Position numbers and translations under genes: made by a program
From: Palsa-504 sp963742795
GTDB taxonomy: Bacteria; Actinomycetota; Actinomycetes; Streptosporangiales; Streptosporangiaceae
Reading direction: 5' to 3'
Length of the DNA: 64,000 nucleotides
Assembly: GCA_963742795.1 (NCBI GenBank)
Contig: CAVUNL010000012.1
Coordinates: 129,571-193,570, forward strand
The notes under the pieces: model-generated
What the model was told of the DNA's origin: nothing
Databases searched by the model: none
The model's input: only the letters and a program-made list of their open reading frames with translations
Shown: in pieces, positions 11,295 to 19,783 of the stretch
Position numbering within the stretch: position 1 is the stretch's first letter
Layout: every line of letters starts with the position of its first letter

Positions 11295-12098
11295 CTAGAA
11301 GACCCTAAGATCGCGTGTCTCACGTTGTGACCGTAAGCCGAGCTGGACCGAGCGTTTGGCCAGGCCACCCCAGAAGCCCTCGATCACCGGGCGTTGCGCG
11401 GCCAGATCGGACTCGCCCGCGCCGAGGGCGACGAACAGGGGCGCGAAGTGCTCGGTGCGCGGGTGCGCGGTGTGCGCGGCCGGGGCCTTGTGCCAGAAGT
11501 CGAGCAGCGCGTCCACGTCGCCGCCGGCCAGCGCGTCCCGGCCCCACTCGTCGAAATCACGCGACCACTCCGGCACCGGGCCCTCGAACACGAACTCCCG
11601 AAGGTTGTGGGTGAAGAACCCGCTGCCCATGATCAGCACGCCCTCGTCGCGCAGCGGGGCGAGCTTGCGGCCCAGGTCCATCAGCTCGCGCGGGTTCAAG
11701 GTGGGCATGGACAGCTGGATGACCGGCACGTCGGCCTGCGGGTACATCTCGACCAGCGGCACGTACGCGCCGTGGTCCAGTCCCCGGTCGGCGTGCTCGT
11801 GCACCTGGCCGCCGAGTAGCTTGCGGACTGCCTCGGCCAGCGCGGGCGCACCCGGCGCCGGGTAGGTGACCTCGTAGTAGTGCTTGGGGAAGCCCCAGAA
11901 GTCGTAGTACAGGGGGACCGTGCGGGTCGCGCTCACCGAGGTCGGCGCGTTCTCCCAGTGCGCCGAGATGACCAGGATCGACTCCGGTCGCGGCAGTGCT
12001 CCCGCCCACGCCGCCAGCTCCCCCGGCCAGATCGGGTCGTCGGCCAGCGGCGGCGCGCCGTGGCTCAGGTACACGGCCGGCATTCGGCTGCTGCTCAT
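11295..12098 (-). CDS. DODA-type extradiol ring-cleavage dioxygenase (class III, YgiD-like)
   Basis: A 267-residue member of the LigB/DODA superfamily. Its metal ligands are expected at the His of VYLSHGAPPLADD, the His of LVISAHWENAP, and further His residues in GLDHGAYVPLVEMYP and GSGFFTHNLREF, all of which are visible. The fold cleaves catechol-type rings or acts as a DOPA dioxygenase; bacterial single-gene members often have no known substrate. It lies 29 bases downstream of citrate synthase on the same strand as the vapBC genes. Catechol substrate specificity is not predictable. Confidence 0.9.
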   Translation of the reverse strand: MSSSRMPAVYLSHGAPPLADDPIWPGELAAWAGALPRPESILVISAHWENAPTSVSATRTVPLYYDFWGFPKHYYEVTYPAPGAPALAEAVRKLLGGQVHEHADRGLDHGAYVPLVEMYPQADVPVIQLSMPTLNPRELMDLGRKLAPLRDEGVLIMGSGFFTHNLREFVFEGPVPEWSRDFDEWGRDALAGGDVDALLDFWHKAPAAHTAHPRTEHFAPLFVALGAGESDLAAQRPVIEGFWGGLAKRSVQLGLRSQRETRDLRVF

Positions 12099-12107
12099 GG
12101 CCTCATG

Positions 12108-12557
12108 CTAATCGGCCGGATGGTCCGTACCTGACGACCCGCTGTGCTCTGCGGGCGCCGCAGGGAGCAATGCCGGTTCCAGATCGGTGTGGCTGAAGTC
12201 ATTTCCCTTGAACAACAGCTCTTCTCCGGTCGACTTCGCCAGGGCGTAGGCAAAGCAATCCCCGAAGTTAAGGCCGGCCTTATGGCCGCTTCCCTTCCCG
12301 AAATCCCGGTATGCATCGCGAGCGACACGGGCCTGATCGTGTGTCACCGGTTCGACGCGCAGTTCTGCGACATCGACAAGTTCGTCGAAGCGGCGGCTGG
12401 CGATGGGGTCACGGCTCGCGTCGATGACGACCGCTGTCTCAAGGTAGTTCGCGGCGGAGATTCTCCGGATCTCCGCCCTCTCGATGGCATAGGCCATATC
12501 TGGAGCATCGTCTTCGTCGCGAAGGATCGCGATGAGCGCGGACGTGTCGATGATCAA
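12108..12557 (-). CDS. vapC: VapC-type PIN-domain ribonuclease toxin
   Basis: A 149-residue PIN-domain protein. The acidic metal-binding residues are visible: Asp4 in MIIDTSALIA, Glu40 in ISAANYLETAVV, Asp100 in LNFGDCFAYALA and Asp120 in LLFKGNDFSHTD. Such toxins cleave tRNA or rRNA when freed from their antitoxin. The ATG overlaps the stop of the preceding vapB by four bases (ATGA), the standard translational coupling. It carries a slightly long C-terminal tail (about 15 residues, Pro/Ala/Ser-rich). Confidence 0.93.
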   Translation of the reverse strand: MIIDTSALIAILRDEDDAPDMAYAIERAEIRRISAANYLETAVVIDASRDPIASRRFDELVDVAELRVEPVTHDQARVARDAYRDFGKGSGHKAGLNFGDCFAYALAKSTGEELLFKGNDFSHTDLEPALLPAAPAEHSGSSGTDHPAD

Positions 12558-12808
12558 GCTGGAAGCCCTCGCTCGTCGTAGAGCAGCTCGCCGTGGTCGC
12601 CGGAACGAAACGGTTCCTGAAGCCGTGGCGCGGTGTCCCGGCCGATGGCCAGGAGCCGGTCAGCTAGGCCAGCCTCGTGGAGATGCCGGACTCTGTCGAG
12701 GCGCTCGCGGACCGCGATGGTCACGGCGGTCGTCTGCGTCTCACCGGTCAATGCAGCGAGTTCCTGGACCAGCCGGTGGGTCTCTTCGCTCTTGATGTTA
12801 AGGCTCAC
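12554..12808 (-). CDS. vapB: VapB-type antitoxin (Rv0623/PSK-like)
   Basis: An 84-residue antitoxin. The N-terminal SLNIKSEETHRLVQELAALT followed by GETQTTAVTIAVRERLDRV is typical of the Rv0623-type VapB DNA-binding region, and the C-terminal half (GDHGELLYDERGLPA) is the toxin-wrapping segment, ending in the DxRGL pattern common in this subgroup. It precedes vapC with a four-base overlap and probably represses its own promoter through the direct repeats just upstream. Confidence 0.9.
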   Translation of the reverse strand: MSLNIKSEETHRLVQELAALTGETQTTAVTIAVRERLDRVRHLHEAGLADRLLAIGRDTAPRLQEPFRSGDHGELLYDERGLPA

Positions 12809-12817
12809 AATCCACCT

Positions 12818-12838
12818 TTCTACCCAGATGCTTCTACC
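12818..12838 (-). promoter_or_regulatory. Direct repeat upstream of vapBC, candidate VapB operator
   Basis: On the minus strand GGTAGAA occurs twice with a 14-base period (plus-strand TTCTACC at 12818-12824 and 12832-12838), ending 10 bases before the vapB start codon. Position and spacing fit an autoregulatory site, but no binding motif for this VapB is known to me. Confidence 0.4.
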
Positions 12839-12857
12839 AAGATACCTTCAGCTCAGG

Positions 12858-14075
12858 TCAGGCGTCGCGTTCGATGGGGCAGCTCATGCAGCGGGGGCCG
12901 CCCCGGCCGCGGCCGAGTTCGCCGCCCGCGACGGTGAGCACCTCGATGCCGTTGTCCTGAAGGTAGGCGTTGGTGGTCACGTTCCGCTCGTAGGCCACGA
13001 CCACTCCCGGCTCGACGGCCAGCACGTTGCAGCCGTCATCCCACTGCTCGCGCTGCGCGGAGTGGACGTCCTGGACCGCGGTCAGGACGGTGATGGAGGG
13101 CCGGTCGAGCGCGGCGGCCATGGCCCGGTGCATGTCCTGCGGCGGATGGTCGGTGACCTTGAGCTCGGTGGCGCTGGCCCCGGGCTCGACCGTGTAGGAC
13201 GGCAGCATGCCCATCCCCGCGTACTTGGTAAAGACGCCATAGTCCGCCATGGTCAGCAGCGTGTCCAGGTGCATGAACGCACGGGTCTTGGGCATGTCGA
13301 TCGCGACCAGGCAGCGCGCCGCCCCGGCTTCGAACAGCCGGTGGGCGAGCACCTCGACGGCCTGAGGGGTGGTCCGCTCGCTCATCCCGACCAGCACCGC
13401 CCCGTTCCCGATGACCAGGATGTCGCCGCCCTCGATGGTGGCGGGCGCCGCATCGGAGCCCTGGTACCAGACGTCGAAAGCCGCCTCGGCGAACATCGGG
13501 TGCCAGCGGTAGATGGCCTCGTCGGTGACGGTCTCCCCGATCCGAGCCGGCCGGCGCATCGCGTTGATGGAGACACCGCCGTAGATCCAGGATGACGTAT
13601 CGCGCTGGTAGAGCAGGTTCGGCAGCGGGGCGAGCACGAAACCGTCGGGGTCAAGCGAATGGAACGCGATGCTCTTGGGTTCGGGACCGAGTTCGGTGAT
13701 CTCGCGTTTGGTGATCCCGCCCGCCAGGAACGTCGCCAGGCGGGCCGAGTCCAGTCCGCCCATCGAGGCGCGCAGGGTGGCGGCGGCCAGCGGCCCGTGC
13801 CGACGGGAGTCGAACACCCGGTCCAGGATGTACTCGCGGGCGGCCGGGATGTCCAGAGTCTGGGCGAGCAGCTCCCCGTAGTAGTGGACCACGACGCCGC
13901 GCGAGCGCAGCACCTCGGCGAACGCATCGTGCTCGGCTTGTGCCTTGCTGACCCACAGCACGTCGTCGAAGAGCAGGTCGGTCGCGTTGTCCGGGGTCAG
14001 GCGCTTGAGCTCGAGGTCAGGGCGGTGCAGGATCACCTGCCGCAGCCGGCCAACCTCGGAATCCACATGGAACAT
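12858..14075 (-). CDS. arcA: Arginine deiminase
   Basis: Hydrolyses arginine to citrulline and ammonia, the first step of the arginine deiminase pathway. The 405-residue protein has the guanidino-modifying fold: N-terminal VDSEVGRLRQVILHRPDLEL, FDDVLWV, IEGGDILVIGNGAVLVGMSE, the catalytic His in FMHLDTLLTM, WDDGCNVLAVEPG and the catalytic Cys in GGPRCMSCPIE close to the C-terminus. Ornithine carbamoyltransferase, carbamate kinase and the arginine/ornithine antiporter are not adjacent, so it works alone or with distant genes. It is divergent from the PHP-domain gene across about 150 bases. Confidence 0.95.
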   Translation of the reverse strand: MFHVDSEVGRLRQVILHRPDLELKRLTPDNATDLLFDDVLWVSKAQAEHDAFAEVLRSRGVVVHYYGELLAQTLDIPAAREYILDRVFDSRRHGPLAAATLRASMGGLDSARLATFLAGGITKREITELGPEPKSIAFHSLDPDGFVLAPLPNLLYQRDTSSWIYGGVSINAMRRPARIGETVTDEAIYRWHPMFAEAAFDVWYQGSDAAPATIEGGDILVIGNGAVLVGMSERTTPQAVEVLAHRLFEAGAARCLVAIDMPKTRAFMHLDTLLTMADYGVFTKYAGMGMLPSYTVEPGASATELKVTDHPPQDMHRAMAAALDRPSITVLTAVQDVHSAQREQWDDGCNVLAVEPGVVVAYERNVTTNAYLQDNGIEVLTVAGGELGRGRGGPRCMSCPIERDA

Positions 14076-14224
14076 ATCCTGAAGTTATCTCACAGCACGG
14101 CCGTGTCAGCGGGATGTCAACGCCTGGTCAGCCGCGTCAGCGTCCTGCGGGCAGCGTGTCAGGACCGGGCCGCGATGTCGTGCACCACGGACCGTTGGGC
14201 GAACGACCGGGGTAAAGTCCACCG

Positions 14225-15229
14225 GTGGACCCTGGGCAGGCGTTGCGGCAGATCGCGTTCGAGCTGGAGCGGGGCGGGGCGCCCACCTACCGGGTGCGGG
14301 CCTTCCGGCGGGCCGCCCAGGTGGTCGGCGACCTGGCGCCGGGCGAGGTCGAGCGGCGGCTGAAGGCGGGGACGCTGGAGGCGCTGCCGGGGATCGGCGC
14401 GACCACCGCCCAGGTCATCGCCGAGGCCGCGGCAGGCCAGCAGCCCGGCTACCTGACCCGGCTGCTCGGTGAACGGCCGGCGGCCGAACGCGACGCCATG
14501 CGCGATGCGCTGCGCGGTGACTGCCATACGCACTCGGACTGGTCGGACGGCGGCAGTCCGCCGCTCGAGATGGCCGAGGCGGCCCGGGTGCTGGGGCATG
14601 AGTGGATCGCGCTGACCGATCACTCGCCGCGGCTGACGGTGGCCAACGGGCTGACCGCCGAACGGCTGGAGGCCCAGCTCGCGCTCATCGAGGCGCTGAA
14701 CGCGGAGCTGGCGCCGTTCCGGATCCTGACCGGGATCGAGGTCGACATCCTGGAGGACGGCTCGCTCGATCAGCGCGAGGACCTGCTGGCCCGGCTCGAC
14801 GTGGTGGTGGCCAGCGTCCATTCCCTGCTACGGATGCCCGCCGGGCCGATGACCAAGCGGATGGTGGCCGCGATCCGCAACCCGCACGTGGACGTGCTCG
14901 GGCACTGCACCGGCCGGCTGCTGGGCGGCGGGCGCGGTCGGCGGCCTGAGTCGGTGTTCGATCCGGCGGCGGTGTTCGGCGCGTGCCAGGAGCACGGCGT
15001 CGCGGTGGAGATCAACTGCCGCCCGGAGCGCATGGATCCGCCGGACCGGCTGCTGGGGCTGGCGGCCGAGGCGGGCTGCCGGTTCGCGATCGACACCGAC
15101 GCGCACGCGCCGGGCCAGCTCGACTGGCTCGGTAACGGGACGGTGCGGGCCGAGAAGTTCGGCATCGCGCCGGAGCGGGTCATCAATACCCGCGGTGCCG
15201 ATGAGGTGACCGGCGGCGGCTTGCTCTAG
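14225..15229 (+). CDS. PHP-domain metal-dependent phosphoesterase with helix-hairpin-helix N-terminus
   Basis: A 334-residue protein combining a PolX-like helix-hairpin-helix region (TLEALPGIGATTAQVIAEAA, about residues 50-70) with a C-terminal PHP domain. PHP metal ligands are visible in GDCHTHSDWSDGG, the His of ALTDHSPRL, the Glu of LTGIEVDILEDG, VVASVHSLLR, DVLGHCTGRLL and IDTDAHAPGQLDWL. The layout equals the ends of family X DNA polymerase PolX without its polymerase core, and such proteins are common in actinomycetes. A DNA-repair phosphoesterase is the usual suggestion. Start is a GTG. Confidence 0.88.
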   Translation: MDPGQALRQIAFELERGGAPTYRVRAFRRAAQVVGDLAPGEVERRLKAGTLEALPGIGATTAQVIAEAAAGQQPGYLTRLLGERPAAERDAMRDALRGDCHTHSDWSDGGSPPLEMAEAARVLGHEWIALTDHSPRLTVANGLTAERLEAQLALIEALNAELAPFRILTGIEVDILEDGSLDQREDLLARLDVVVASVHSLLRMPAGPMTKRMVAAIRNPHVDVLGHCTGRLLGGGRGRRPESVFDPAAVFGACQEHGVAVEINCRPERMDPPDRLLGLAAEAGCRFAIDTDAHAPGQLDWLGNGTVRAEKFGIAPERVINTRGADEVTGGGLL

Positions 15230-15311
15230 GCCCGCTCTCGAATCAGCTGTTGACGATTAGTGCGGCACGCGGGAGCCTTGGGCATGGTGTTTCCGCCACG
15301 AAGGAGTGACC

Positions 15312-15914
15312 ATGGGTTGGCGGCTAGAGGGGACGTATTTCGAGTCGTGCTCGTGCGACACGGTCTGCCCGTGTACCTGGTCGGCCATGACGGCCAGGGC
15401 CACGCTTGACCGGTGCCGGGCGCTGCTGGCTTATCACATCGCGTCCGGTCAGGTTGACGACGTCGACGTCAGCGGCCTGAGTTTCGCGCTGTTCCTTGAC
15501 ACCCCGCCGGTCATGAGCGAGGGCAACTGGCGGGTGGGTGTTTACCTGGATGACGCCGCCTCGGACCAGCAGGCCGAGCAACTCGGGATGGTTCTGTCCG
15601 GGCAGGCGGGCGGGCCGCCCGCGATGCTAGGGCCGCTCATCGGGGAAATGCTCGGCGTAGAGAAGGTACGCATCATCTACAGCGAGGATGGTCGCGGCCA
15701 TCATGCCAGGATCGGCGACGCCATCGACGTCGGAGTCGAGGACTTCGTTGCCATCGAGGGCCACGATCCGGTGCAGCTGACCAACGTGTTCCACCCGTCG
15801 AATACCACCCTGACGGTCGCTCCGGCTAACGCCGCGCACCTGTCAACGTTCGGGGTCGACTGGGGCCGCGAAGGGCAAAGCGGGTTTTCCGCGCCGTTCT
15901 CATGGTCCGGCTGA
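15312..15914 (+). CDS. DUF1326 domain protein
   Basis: A 200-residue member of DUF1326. The N-terminal GTYFESCSCDTVCPC is the family's Cys-rich signature and is a probable metal site. The body is beta-rich (LSFALFLDTP, NWRVGVYLDD) with a C-terminal FGVDWGREGQSGFSAPFSW. The ATG at 15312 was preferred over a GTG two codons earlier because AAGGAG ends 5 bases upstream of it. Its last codons overlap the next gene, a DUF2182 membrane protein. The two families often occur side by side, which suggests they act together, probably in metal handling. Confidence 0.9.
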   Translation: MGWRLEGTYFESCSCDTVCPCTWSAMTARATLDRCRALLAYHIASGQVDDVDVSGLSFALFLDTPPVMSEGNWRVGVYLDDAASDQQAEQLGMVLSGQAGGPPAMLGPLIGEMLGVEKVRIIYSEDGRGHHARIGDAIDVGVEDFVAIEGHDPVQLTNVFHPSNTTLTVAPANAAHLSTFGVDWGREGQSGFSAPFSWSG

Positions 15915-16684
15915 ACGGCTCGGCCGAGCTGGCCCGGGCGCGGCCGGGCCTGGCCACGCGCGAAGCCAGCCTGCTGCTGATCGCGGCGGCCGGGGCATGG
16001 GCCGCGACCGTCGTCCTGGCCCGCGGGATGGCCGGGATGGCTGGCACTATGGGGCTGGGTCTGGCCGTGTTCGTGCCGGTGTGGACGCTAATGATGGCCG
16101 CCATGATGCTGCCTTCCGTGACGCCGACGGCTTCGCTGTACGCCAGGACCGTGCGGAGTAACAAGACGGCGAGGATCGCCGGGCTGGTGACGGGCTATCT
16201 CGCGGTGTGGGCGGCGGCTGGCCTGCCCGCTTTCGGGCTGGCCTGGCTCGCTGGCTGGATGACCGGGAAGAATCCCGGCGCGGCGCACATCCTTGCCGTG
16301 GCGGTCTTCGCGGTCTGCGGTGTGTACCAGCTGAGCCGACTGAAGGATCGCTGCCTGGCCCATTGCCGCTCCCCGATCGCGCTGCTGCTGCACTACGGCT
16401 CGTACCGGGGCAGGCTCAGGGACCTGCGGGCCGGCGCCCATCACGGCGCCTACTGCCTCGGCTGCTGCTGGGGGCTGATGGTGATCTTGATCGCAGTCGG
16501 CGTGATGAACGTCGGCGCCATGATCGGTCTGGCGGTGCTGGTGCTAGCCGAGAAGACCTGGCGCTGGGGGCCGATAGCGGGACGGGTGGCGGGCGTGGCT
16601 GCGCTGGCCCTCGCGGTGGCCATCATCTGGCTGCCCTGGCTGGCGCCGGGCCTGCACGCGGCTCCGCCGATGATGATGGGCTGA
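15902..16684 (+). CDS. DUF2182 integral membrane protein (predicted metal-binding)
   Basis: A 260-residue membrane protein with about six or seven helices. The segment VWTLMMAAMMLPSVTPTASL and the His/Cys-rich AGAHHGAYCLGCCWGLM (about residues 180-200) are the hallmark of DUF2182. It starts 13 bases before the end of the DUF1326 gene, so the two are translationally coupled. The conserved His/Cys cluster beside a helix and the CxCxxxCPC partner support a copper- or other soft-metal role. That role is inferred, not established. Confidence 0.9.
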   Translation: MVRLNGSAELARARPGLATREASLLLIAAAGAWAATVVLARGMAGMAGTMGLGLAVFVPVWTLMMAAMMLPSVTPTASLYARTVRSNKTARIAGLVTGYLAVWAAAGLPAFGLAWLAGWMTGKNPGAAHILAVAVFAVCGVYQLSRLKDRCLAHCRSPIALLLHYGSYRGRLRDLRAGAHHGAYCLGCCWGLMVILIAVGVMNVGAMIGLAVLVLAEKTWRWGPIAGRVAGVAALALAVAIIWLPWLAPGLHAAPPMMMG

Positions 16685-16693
16685 GCCGACTCT

Positions 16694-17932
16694 CTACCTG
16701 ACCGGGCGGACCCAGACTGCGGCGTGGGTGGGCTCCAGGGAGCGATGCACGACGCCGAGGAGGTCGTCGCGGACCGCGTCCTGTTCGACGGCGTCCTTGA
16801 GCCGGGCCGCGAACGCGGTCAGGGTCTGGTCGGCGTCGTAGCGGGTCCGGTTGAACCGGCGGTCCACGAGATGCTGCACCCGGGACCGCAGCGTGGTGAA
16901 CAACGCGGCTGCGGCCAGGGTGGCGGCGGCGACCGCGACCGGCGACGTGAGCGTGAGGACCTGAGTGGCCAGCAGTACCAGGCCGGCGTACACGCCGACC
17001 AGCAGGCCGGTCACGATGGCGTAGGCCAGGGTCCGGCTGATGATCTTGTCGATCTCGTATAGCCGGTACTTCAGCACCGCCACGGCACACCCGACCGGGA
17101 TGCCGACGACTGGGGTGAGCTCCCAGAAGCTCCAGATCACCGTGCCGAGCCAGCTGTTGGCGGGGCCCGGGGCGACCTGGCTGGCGACGGCCAGCACGGC
17201 CGCCCACAGGACGGTCAGGGCGCCGACATAGCCCAGCCAGGCCAGCTGCTTGCGGAGCTCGGTGCTCGCGCTGCGGCGCCGCACGAACACCGAGGCGATG
17301 ACCAGCACCCCAGTCACGATCCCGAGCACGAAGCTCAGCTTCAGCAAATCGCTATACCACCCGTGACGCGGGAGGAACCCGAGCGGGTTCGGGTAGGTGA
17401 CGTTGGCCGCGGCCAGGGCGTTGGTGAGTCCGCCGCTGATCTTGGTGCCAGCTTGCAGGCTCTGCGTGACCCAGGCTGCCGCGACCGCGAACAGTGCCCA
17501 GGCCACCGGGCGCCAGCGGCGCGACGGCAGCCGGCCGTCCGGGAACAGCAGGATAAGGAACAACAGCAGGACCACGGTGAGTTCGGCGGCTGCTCCGGCC
17601 AGGGCCCCGACCCACCGGGCTCCCGGCACCGACCCGCGCGCGGTGGCCAGCCCGTACAGCGCGTACTGCTCCGCGAACGTGGAGGTCGCTATCGATACGC
17701 CGATCAGGCCCAGCAGCCAGCCGACGGCGTTGCCCGGCCGCCGGCTGGTGATCAGGCGCCCGGACCCGATATAAGCCAGGATCGCAACGCCCAGGATCGC
17801 GTTCAGCGCTACCCGGCCGGTGTCGACCCGGGCCGCATTCAGCCCCAGCAGGACCATATCCGCCGACAGGAGGAGCACGCCGAACCCAGCCAGCACCCAG
17901 GCGAGCACCTGCGTCCGGTTACCGTGCCTCAC
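16694..17932 (-). CDS. Multi-helix sensor-like membrane protein lacking a kinase domain
   Basis: A 412-residue protein with about ten membrane helices followed by a short cytoplasmic part. The motif YRLYEIDKIISRTLAYAIVT and the following VQHLVDRRFNRTRYDA mark the N-terminal sensor of a group of actinomycete histidine kinases. In those kinases the region leads into a GAF or HATPase domain, but here the protein ends after FAARLKDAVEQDAVRDDLL with no His box or ATPase. It could be a stand-alone signalling partner or a truncated kinase that remains stable. It is the last gene after gltX on the minus strand (36-base gap). Confidence 0.75.
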   Translation of the reverse strand: MRHGNRTQVLAWVLAGFGVLLLSADMVLLGLNAARVDTGRVALNAILGVAILAYIGSGRLITSRRPGNAVGWLLGLIGVSIATSTFAEQYALYGLATARGSVPGARWVGALAGAAAELTVVLLLFLILLFPDGRLPSRRWRPVAWALFAVAAAWVTQSLQAGTKISGGLTNALAAANVTYPNPLGFLPRHGWYSDLLKLSFVLGIVTGVLVIASVFVRRRSASTELRKQLAWLGYVGALTVLWAAVLAVASQVAPGPANSWLGTVIWSFWELTPVVGIPVGCAVAVLKYRLYEIDKIISRTLAYAIVTGLLVGVYAGLVLLATQVLTLTSPVAVAAATLAAAALFTTLRSRVQHLVDRRFNRTRYDADQTLTAFAARLKDAVEQDAVRDDLLGVVHRSLEPTHAAVWVRPVR

Positions 17933-17968
17933 GAAAGGTTACGGTACGCCCGGATCGTTCCGGGAACG

Positions 17969-19612
17969 TTACCGGAGGGCGCGGACCCGGCGAAGAACCT
18001 CCTCGGTGCCGAGAGCGGCGGCCACGAGAGGCAGGTCGGGACTGCGCGGCGTCCCGGTGAGCAGGATACGGATGATCTGGGAGGCCTCGCGGATCGAACC
18101 CGGATAGGCCTGCGGATCCTGCTTGTAGACCTTCTGATTGGCAGCGAACCCGAGGTCGGCGGCGAGCTGGCGGATCTGGTCGAACCAGGTCTTGGGGTCC
18201 TCTTCGGGCGGGGCGTAGTCGCGGGCGAAGGTGTCGGCCACGGCGCGGACGAGGTCAGGGTCCAGGCCGCCGAAACGGGGGTCGGCGGGGTCGGTGACCA
18301 GCTCGAACAGCTGCGGGAAGAAGTATCCGTAGACGGCCCGGAAGTCGGCCCACTTGCGCAGGTCCTTGCGCGGATTGTCGGTGTCCTCGCGCTCGATAGC
18401 CAGGGCGCGCAGGGCCAGGGCCCGCTCGGTCTCCAGGATCGGCACCAGGTCGGGGTCGTAGCGGCGCGCCCAGGTGATGACCTCGGCGAGGATCTGCTCC
18501 CCGGGCAGGGTAGCGATGTAGTCGGCACAGATGTCGTCGAGTTTGACCATGTCGACCAACGGGCCCGCGGTGCCCATCTCGGACAGCCTGATCGGCTCGG
18601 CCAGCGCCTGGTCCAGTGGCATCTCGGCCAGCCGACCGTTGGCCAGGCCGCGCAGGTAGTACTGGACGGCCGGGGCCGGGAAGCCCTGCTCGACGTAGAA
18701 GGTCACGCTGGCTTCGGGGTCCCTCCGCTTGGACAGCTTGCGGCGGCTGCCGCCGTCCTGCTTCATGAGCAGGGCGACGTGCGCGTACCGGACGCGGGGG
18801 AAACCGAGGGCGTCGAACAGCTGCAGGTGCAGGGGCACCGACGAGATCCACTCCTCGCCGCGGATGACCAGGGTGACCCGCATCAGGTGGTCGTCGACGG
18901 CGTGGGCAAAGTGGTAGGTCGGCAGCCTCGGCTCGGCGTCGCTGCTCTTCAGGATCACCGCATCGTTGCGGTTGTCGTCCAGGGTCAGCTCGCCCCGGAT
19001 CGCATCGGTGAAGCTGACCCTGGCCCCAGCGACACCCGGGGACCGGAACCTGACCACGTAGGCGTCACCGGCGGCCAGACGCTCGGCGACCTGCTCCTCG
19101 GGGGCGTCGCGCCAGATGGCCCACTTGCCGTAGTAGCCGGGCAGGACGCCTGCCGCCCGCTGCCGGGCGGTGATCTCCTCCAGGTCCTGCTTGGTCGCGA
19201 AGCACGGGTACGCCTGGCCCTGGCGGAGCAGTTCACGGACGTAGGTCAGGTAGGTATCGGCGCGTCCGGACTGGGCGTACGGCCCGTAGTGGCCGGTCTC
19301 GTCGTCCTCGTCGGGGCCGATGGAGAAGTATACGAACGCCTCGGCGAACTGCTCGGCGGCGCCCTCGGTGACGCGGGCCTGGTCGGTGTCCTCGAGGCGG
19401 ACCAGGTAGCGGCCGCCGGAGTGCCGGGCGATGTCCACGTCGATGGTGGCCACGTACACGCCGCCGATGTGCAGGAAGCCGGTCGGGCTGGGCGAGAACC
19501 GGGTGACTTCGGCGCCTTCGGGCAGGTCGCGCGGCGGGTAGCGGCGCTCCCAGTGCTCGGGCTCGGGCAGATCCGGCGGGAACAGGGAATCAACGAGGTG
19601 CTGGCTCAGCAT
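17969..19612 (-). CDS. gltX: Glutamyl-tRNA synthetase (class I), probable second-type copy
   Basis: Charges tRNA-Glu. The 547-residue protein has the class I motif in SPSPTGFLHIGGVYVATI and the second nucleotide-binding motif KLSKRRDPEAS, with RLEDTDQARVTEGA and MRVTLVIRGEEWISSVP in between. It is longer than common bacterial GluRS (about 480-500) and carries an N-terminal extension of about 40 residues (PEHWERRYPPRDLPEGAEVT). This type often occurs in addition to a standard gltX. Whether the genome has another copy cannot be seen here. It is divergent from the iol operon. Confidence 0.88.
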   Translation of the reverse strand: MLSQHLVDSLFPPDLPEPEHWERRYPPRDLPEGAEVTRFSPSPTGFLHIGGVYVATIDVDIARHSGGRYLVRLEDTDQARVTEGAAEQFAEAFVYFSIGPDEDDETGHYGPYAQSGRADTYLTYVRELLRQGQAYPCFATKQDLEEITARQRAAGVLPGYYGKWAIWRDAPEEQVAERLAAGDAYVVRFRSPGVAGARVSFTDAIRGELTLDDNRNDAVILKSSDAEPRLPTYHFAHAVDDHLMRVTLVIRGEEWISSVPLHLQLFDALGFPRVRYAHVALLMKQDGGSRRKLSKRRDPEASVTFYVEQGFPAPAVQYYLRGLANGRLAEMPLDQALAEPIRLSEMGTAGPLVDMVKLDDICADYIATLPGEQILAEVITWARRYDPDLVPILETERALALRALAIEREDTDNPRKDLRKWADFRAVYGYFFPQLFELVTDPADPRFGGLDPDLVRAVADTFARDYAPPEEDPKTWFDQIRQLAADLGFAANQKVYKQDPQAYPGSIREASQIIRILLTGTPRSPDLPLVAAALGTEEVLRRVRALR

Positions 19613-19693
19613 GAGCGCGCGGCTCCGGGTTATGACGTGACTTTCAAGGCCGCAAGCAGCGTACCGCTACCTTAGGCGACGCCGGGAAACGGA

Positions 19694-19747
19694 GTGAAAC
19701 CCCAGTTTCACTGCGCTAGACATAGCTTCGGGGCATGGCAAAGCTAT
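19694..19747. promoter_or_regulatory. Two inverted repeats upstream of iolG, candidate operators
   Basis: GTGAAAC-CCCA-GTTTCAC (19694-19711) is a perfect 7-4-7 palindrome. ATAGCTT-12 bases-AAGCTAT (19722-19747) is a second perfect inverted repeat. Both lie between the divergent gltX and iolG starts, 37-90 bases before the iolG ATG, where repressor sites for the iol operon would be expected. Confidence 0.5.
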
Positions 19748-19783
19748 AGTCACCCAGATCGCCGGGCATCACTGAGGAACTTC

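Noticed and set aside
12144..12581. Long plus-strand ORF over vapC
   Set aside because: It is a shadow of the clearly recognisable vapC on the minus strand; its peptide has no domain pattern.
17363..19675. 770-codon plus-strand ORF across gltX
   Set aside because: Antisense shadow; gltX on the minus strand has both class I synthetase motifs.
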